Source: Parapristionchus giblindavisi
Taxonomy: Eukaryota; Nematoda; Chromadorea; Rhabditida; Diplogasteridae
Direction of reading: 5' to 3'
NCBI GenBank assembly: GCA_943737045.1
Contig: CALSFV010000210.1
Span: 744,001-808,000 of the forward strand
DNA: 64,000 nucleotides
Below, one piece after another: positions 62,601-64,000 of the stretch. Each line of letters begins with the position of its first letter. Within the stretch, counting starts at the first letter, position 1. Under the pieces are notes generated by a model that saw nothing but the letters and a program-made list of their open reading frames with translations, was not told where the DNA came from and made no database searches. A program made the translations under genes and the position numbers.

Positions 62601-64000
62601 TATGACACGATAGGTTTCATTTTCATTTTCAAATTTCTCAAGTTATCTTGATCATAACAGAGTAAAAGCTACTTTTGTACTTCGATCATTATAGCAGCAG
62701 TAAAATATTACAGATCGACATGACCTGAAGTGTGTCTCATTCAGAATTTTTTCCTCTTTCACATAGTATATCACTCGCTGAGTTTCATTGACAATTTGAC
62801 TTGCAACGAACTGTTTTGTACCAAAAACAGAGAGTACTGAAAGATAAATTTAAATATTTGCCGTACTGACCACTTTGAAATAGTTTATCTTATTCAGAAT
62901 TTTTCGCTCTTTCATTTGGTATATGACACGATAGGTTTCATTTTCATTTTCAAATTTCTCAAGTTATCTTGATCATATCAGAGTAAAAGCTACTTTTGTA
63001 CTTCGATCATTATAGCAGCAGTAAAATATTACAGATCGACATGACCTGAAGTGTGTCTCATTCAGATTTTTTTCCTCTTTCACATAGTATATCACTCGCT
63101 GAGTATCATTGACAATTTGACTTGCAACGAACTGTTTTGTACCAAAAACAGAGAGTACTGAAAGATAAATTTACATATTGGCCGTACTGACCACTTTGAA
63201 ATAGTTTATCTTATTCAGAATTTTTCGCTCTTTCATTTGGTATATGACACGATAGGTTTCATTTTCATTATCATATTTCTCAAGTTATCTTGATCATATC
63301 AGAGTAAAAGCTACTTTTGTACTTCGATCATTATAGCAGCAGTAAAATATTACAGATCGACATGACCTGAAGTGTGTCTCATTCAGAATTTTTTCCTCTT
63401 TCACATAGTATATCACTCGCTGAGTATCATTGACAATTTGACTTGCAACGAACTGTTTTGTACCAAAAACAGAGAGTACTGAAAGATAAATTTAAATATT
63501 GGCCGTACTGACCACTTTGAAATAGTTTTTCTTATTCAGAATTTTTCGCTCTTTGATTTGGTATATGACACGATAGGTTTCATTTTCATTTTCAAATTTC
63601 TCAAGTTATCTTGATCATAACAGAGTAAAAGCTACTTTTGTACTTCGATCATTATAGCAGCAGTAAAATATTACAGATCGACATGACCTGAAGTGTGTCT
63701 CATTCAGAATTTTTTCCTCTTTCACATAGTATATCACTCGCTGAGTATCATTGACAATTTGACTTGCAACGAACTGTTTTGTACCAAAAACAGAGAGTAC
63801 TGAAAGATAAATTTAAATATTGGCCGTACTGACCACTTTGAAATAGTTTTTCTTATTCAGAATTTTTCGCTATTTCATTTGGTATATGACACGATAGGTT
63901 TCATTTTCATTTTCAAATTTCTCAAGTTATCTTGATCATAACAGAGTAAAAGCTACTTTTGTACTTCGATCATTATAGCAGCAGTAAAATATTACAGATC
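62600..64000 (+). repeat. Satellite array, right edge
   Basis: About 4-5 monomers, including one with CATTATCATATTTC (about 63265) and one with CTTTGATTTGG (about 63553). Private change: AAATATTTGCCG (about 62856). The window ends inside a monomer at ATTACAGATC, so the array continues. No gene is visible. Confidence 0.9.

Noticed and set aside
1..64000. CRISPR-like array
   Set aside because: Direct repeats at a regular spacing are present, but the whole 321-bp unit is repeated and there are no unique spacers or cas genes; this is tandem satellite DNA.
1..64000. Assembly artefact producing the tandem repetition
   Set aside because: Monomers differ by many private and linked variants in a nested order, and two different insertions are resolved with clean duplications, so the array looks real. 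Copy number and exact block lengths could still be affected by collapse or expansion.

Overview
This window is essentially one continuous satellite DNA array. I see no gene, no RNA gene and no prokaryotic feature. The repeat is an AT-rich monomer of about 321 bp (roughly one third G+C by eye), tandem and in the same orientation from base 1 to base 64000. After subtracting two kinds of inserted DNA I estimate about 193 monomers, and the array runs off both ends. Such an array, carrying short transposon-like insertions, points to eukaryotic heterochromatin (pericentromeric, centromeric or subtelomeric). The sequence alone does not tell me the species. No telomere repeat, and no CENP-B box that I recognise, is present.

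Layout. 1-4906: satellite with dimeric (about 642 bp) patterns. 4907-5752: an 846-bp non-satellite insertion flanked by an exact 8-bp target duplication, with a small hairpin at each end. It occurs once. 5753-34823: satellite again, organised in nested higher-order repeats (dimers of about 640 bp, trimers of about 962 bp, 4- and 5-mers). A segment of almost 5 kb (about 13.7-18.6 kb) recurs at about 20.1-24.7 kb and partly at about 29.1-31.2 kb. 34828-43059: satellite in which ten monomers carry a 113-bp foldback (MITE-like) element, always at the same nucleotide with the same TTAT duplication. The copies are spaced 759, 438, then 1403 or 1081 bp, so the element was captured once and then multiplied as part of a higher-order repeat. 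43060-64000: satellite without the element but with closely related monomers, including the probable pre-insertion haplotype. Here the higher-order units are about 2.25 kb and 2.57 kb long.

The monomer is itself a decayed dimer. The motif CTTATTCAGAAT at monomer position 79 and its relative at position 247 head two related halves of about 168 and 153 bp. A junction at 26662/26663 appears to be an unequal exchange between these halves, leaving a 154-bp unit. The recurring 80-codon open frames come from this structure and from one sequence haplotype. I do not regard them as genes.

The most interesting signal is the satellite that captured and amplified a nearly fully self-complementary element, together with the record of how the array grew: empty sites, nested duplications and half-unit exchange. 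Monomer counts, block edges and base composition were judged by eye and are approximate; the positions of the insertions and their duplications were counted directly.
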